Assembly (NCBI GenBank): GCA_025929655.1
Contig: JAICPV010000192.1
Span: forward strand, 1 to 5,370
Length of the DNA stretch: 5,370 nt
From: Pyrinomonadaceae bacterium
Lineage (GTDB): Bacteria; Acidobacteriota; Blastocatellia; Pyrinomonadales; Pyrinomonadaceae
Direction: 5' to 3'
This document shows, one piece after another, positions 4,340-5,370 of the stretch (within the stretch, counting starts at the first letter, position 1; each line of letters begins with the position of its first letter). Under the pieces are notes generated by a model. That model saw nothing but the letters and a program-made list of their open reading frames with translations. It made no database searches and was not told the origin of the DNA. Position numbers and translations under genes: made by a program.

Positions 4340-5370
4340 TCAGGAATTTTTCTTTGCGGGTTCCAGATATTTCGTCATTTCGATCCTTGAACCGTCGTCG
4401 ACGGGGACGACCCGAACCTCGTCCATCAGGTTCCGTATAAGGCCGAGCCCCCAGCCGCGTCGGCCCTGTTCGTCAGCGGTGCCGGCCACAGTTTTATCCG
4501 TGAGCCGGAGTCCGCGGTTGGAGACGGTGATCGTGATCCTTTCTTTACTCACCGCGAACTTCAAATGTATCTTGCCGTCGGGCGATAAAGAATGCTCCGA
4601 CACATTTATGCATGCCTCGACCACGGCGGTCTTGATCTGGTTGACGGTTTTTGCGGGAAACTCGTTTCTGCGTGCGATCTCCTCCAAAGCGTGCGCTGCA
4701 ACAAGCTCGGCCTCCCCGCCGGTCGGGATAACGACCTCGAAAACGGCGGTGGGCGGTCCGGACGCGGCCCCGGTCCCGGAAAGAAATTCGCGCAACAGTT
4801 CCGCCTGCCGTCGGCTCGAACCGAAGCCGTTCCGATCGGCGAGGTTGTCTAGGGCGCCGTCGGAAAAACCCTCGGGCGAAACAAGCCAGATCCTGTAATT
4901 CCTGTACCCGAGCGCATCCGCGGCATCGGCGAGGCGATCGCACCATTCCTGCGTCAGGCTCGCATCGGCCTCGAGCTTTGAGTCGATCTCGGCCGCGAAC
5001 CATGCGATCTCGTCGTTTTCTCCGTATTGCTGATCCTTGAAACCTATGCCGGCGACAGACCTTTCAGGTTCAGCGGAGCCAAATTCGGGAAAATGATCGC
5101 TTATCGGCGCGGCGTGAACGATTTGCGGAAGCGTGACGATATCTTCCCCGGAAAACGCTTTTTCCCGCATCTCGGTCTCCGAAAGGCCTGCCAGCTCTTC
5201 ACGAAATATCCGGAAATCGATGAGCGACCGCGGCACGTCCTGCACATCGAACCTAAGCAGGATATCGGCAAGGCCGATCGCTGCATCACGCCGATATAGT
5301 CGTGACATCATTCGTGGCGCGCGTTTCAAAGCAGTTGTGACCGTGAGCGCCGCAACCGCGGTCGGCGTCC
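4340..5370 (-). CDS. RsbW-like GHKL ATPase/anti-sigma kinase type, 5' end unresolved
   Basis: The C-terminal third (about 200-322, counted from the TTG at 5329) is an RsbW-like HATPase domain. Its N-box is AVVEACINVSEHS (E238, N242, H246) and its glycine-rich lid is GRRGWGLGLI (289-298). The G1 box reads VSNRGLRL, with Asn in place of the usual Asp that contacts adenine. Proteins of this class phosphorylate or hold anti-sigma antagonists and sigma factors. Residues 105-183 form a separate alpha/beta-looking block (EIAWFAAEIDSKLE, YRIWLVSPEGFSDGAL, SSRRQAELL). It recalls the late part of a restriction-endonuclease-like fold but has no complete active site. Residues 1-100 are unrecognised. Candidate starts are TTG 5329, ATG 5311 and ATG 5308. 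None has a Shine-Dalgarno, and the frame stays open to the window edge, so the gene may begin outside. It is the first visible gene of the - strand cluster. Confidence 0.8.
   Translation of the reverse strand, partial: TPTAVAALTVTTALKRAPRMMSRLYRRDAAIGLADILLRFDVQDVPRSLIDFRIFREELAGLSETEMREKAFSGEDIVTLPQIVHAAPISDHFPEFGSAEPERSVAGIGFKDQQYGENDEIAWFAAEIDSKLEADASLTQEWCDRLADAADALGYRNYRIWLVSPEGFSDGALDNLADRNGFGSSRRQAELLREFLSGTGAASGPPTAVFEVVIPTGGEAELVAAHALEEIARRNEFPAKTVNQIKTAVVEACINVSEHSLSPDGKIHLKFAVSKERITITVSNRGLRLTDKTVAGTADEQGRRGWGLGLIRNLMDEVRVVPVDDGSRIEMTKYLEPAKKNS

Noticed and set aside
4089..4898. 269-residue + strand open frame
   Set aside because: It is antisense to two well supported - strand genes (zinc ribbon/SUMF and RsbW-like ATPase), and its Ser/Arg/Pro-rich content is typical of the opposite strand of GC-rich genes.

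Overview
The window reads as a moderately GC-rich bacterial chromosome segment. The protein types suggest Acidobacteriota, perhaps the Blastocatellia/Pyrinomonadaceae side. That placement is an inference from a zinc-ribbon/SUMF membrane protein, PEGA repeats and an RsbW-type ATPase lying together; no marker gene is present to prove it.

Left part (1-1034). Positions 1-355 carry no convincing gene but are full of structure: four consecutive perfect small hairpins (6-104), a degenerate ~21-bp direct-repeat array (201-310) and a 7-bp tandem repeat (317-344). The heptamers run into a candidate extended -10 promoter for a 99-residue ABM-like protein (419-718, + strand, strong Shine-Dalgarno). Two intrinsic terminators follow. 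The second (769-816) is symmetric and should work in both directions. On the other strand, ending just before it, lies a start-less open frame (845-1018, -) with coding-like content and poly-A slippery runs; it may be a decayed or frameshifted small gene.

Middle part (1035-1646). A + strand gene (1035-1457) encodes a small exported, beta-rich protein of unknown function. It faces the end of the right-hand cluster across a 189-nt convergent gap that contains several inverted repeats.

Right part (1647-5370). Three genes on the - strand form a probable operon, in transcription order: (a) an RsbW-like GHKL ATPase with an unusual N-terminal region (4340-window edge, 5' end unresolved); (b) a zinc-ribbon, tandem-repeat, acidic-linker, single-TM, SUMF/FGE-fold protein lacking the two catalytic cysteines of formylglycine-generating enzyme (2876-4267); (c) an exported protein with two PEGA-type domains, a TPR-like helical segment and an unrecognised C-terminal domain (1647-2879), whose start overlaps the stop of (b) as ATGA. 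Translational coupling of (b) and (c), both predicted to act at or outside the membrane, suggests a shared cell-envelope role. The kinase-like ATPase upstream hints at a signalling link. That functional link is inference only.
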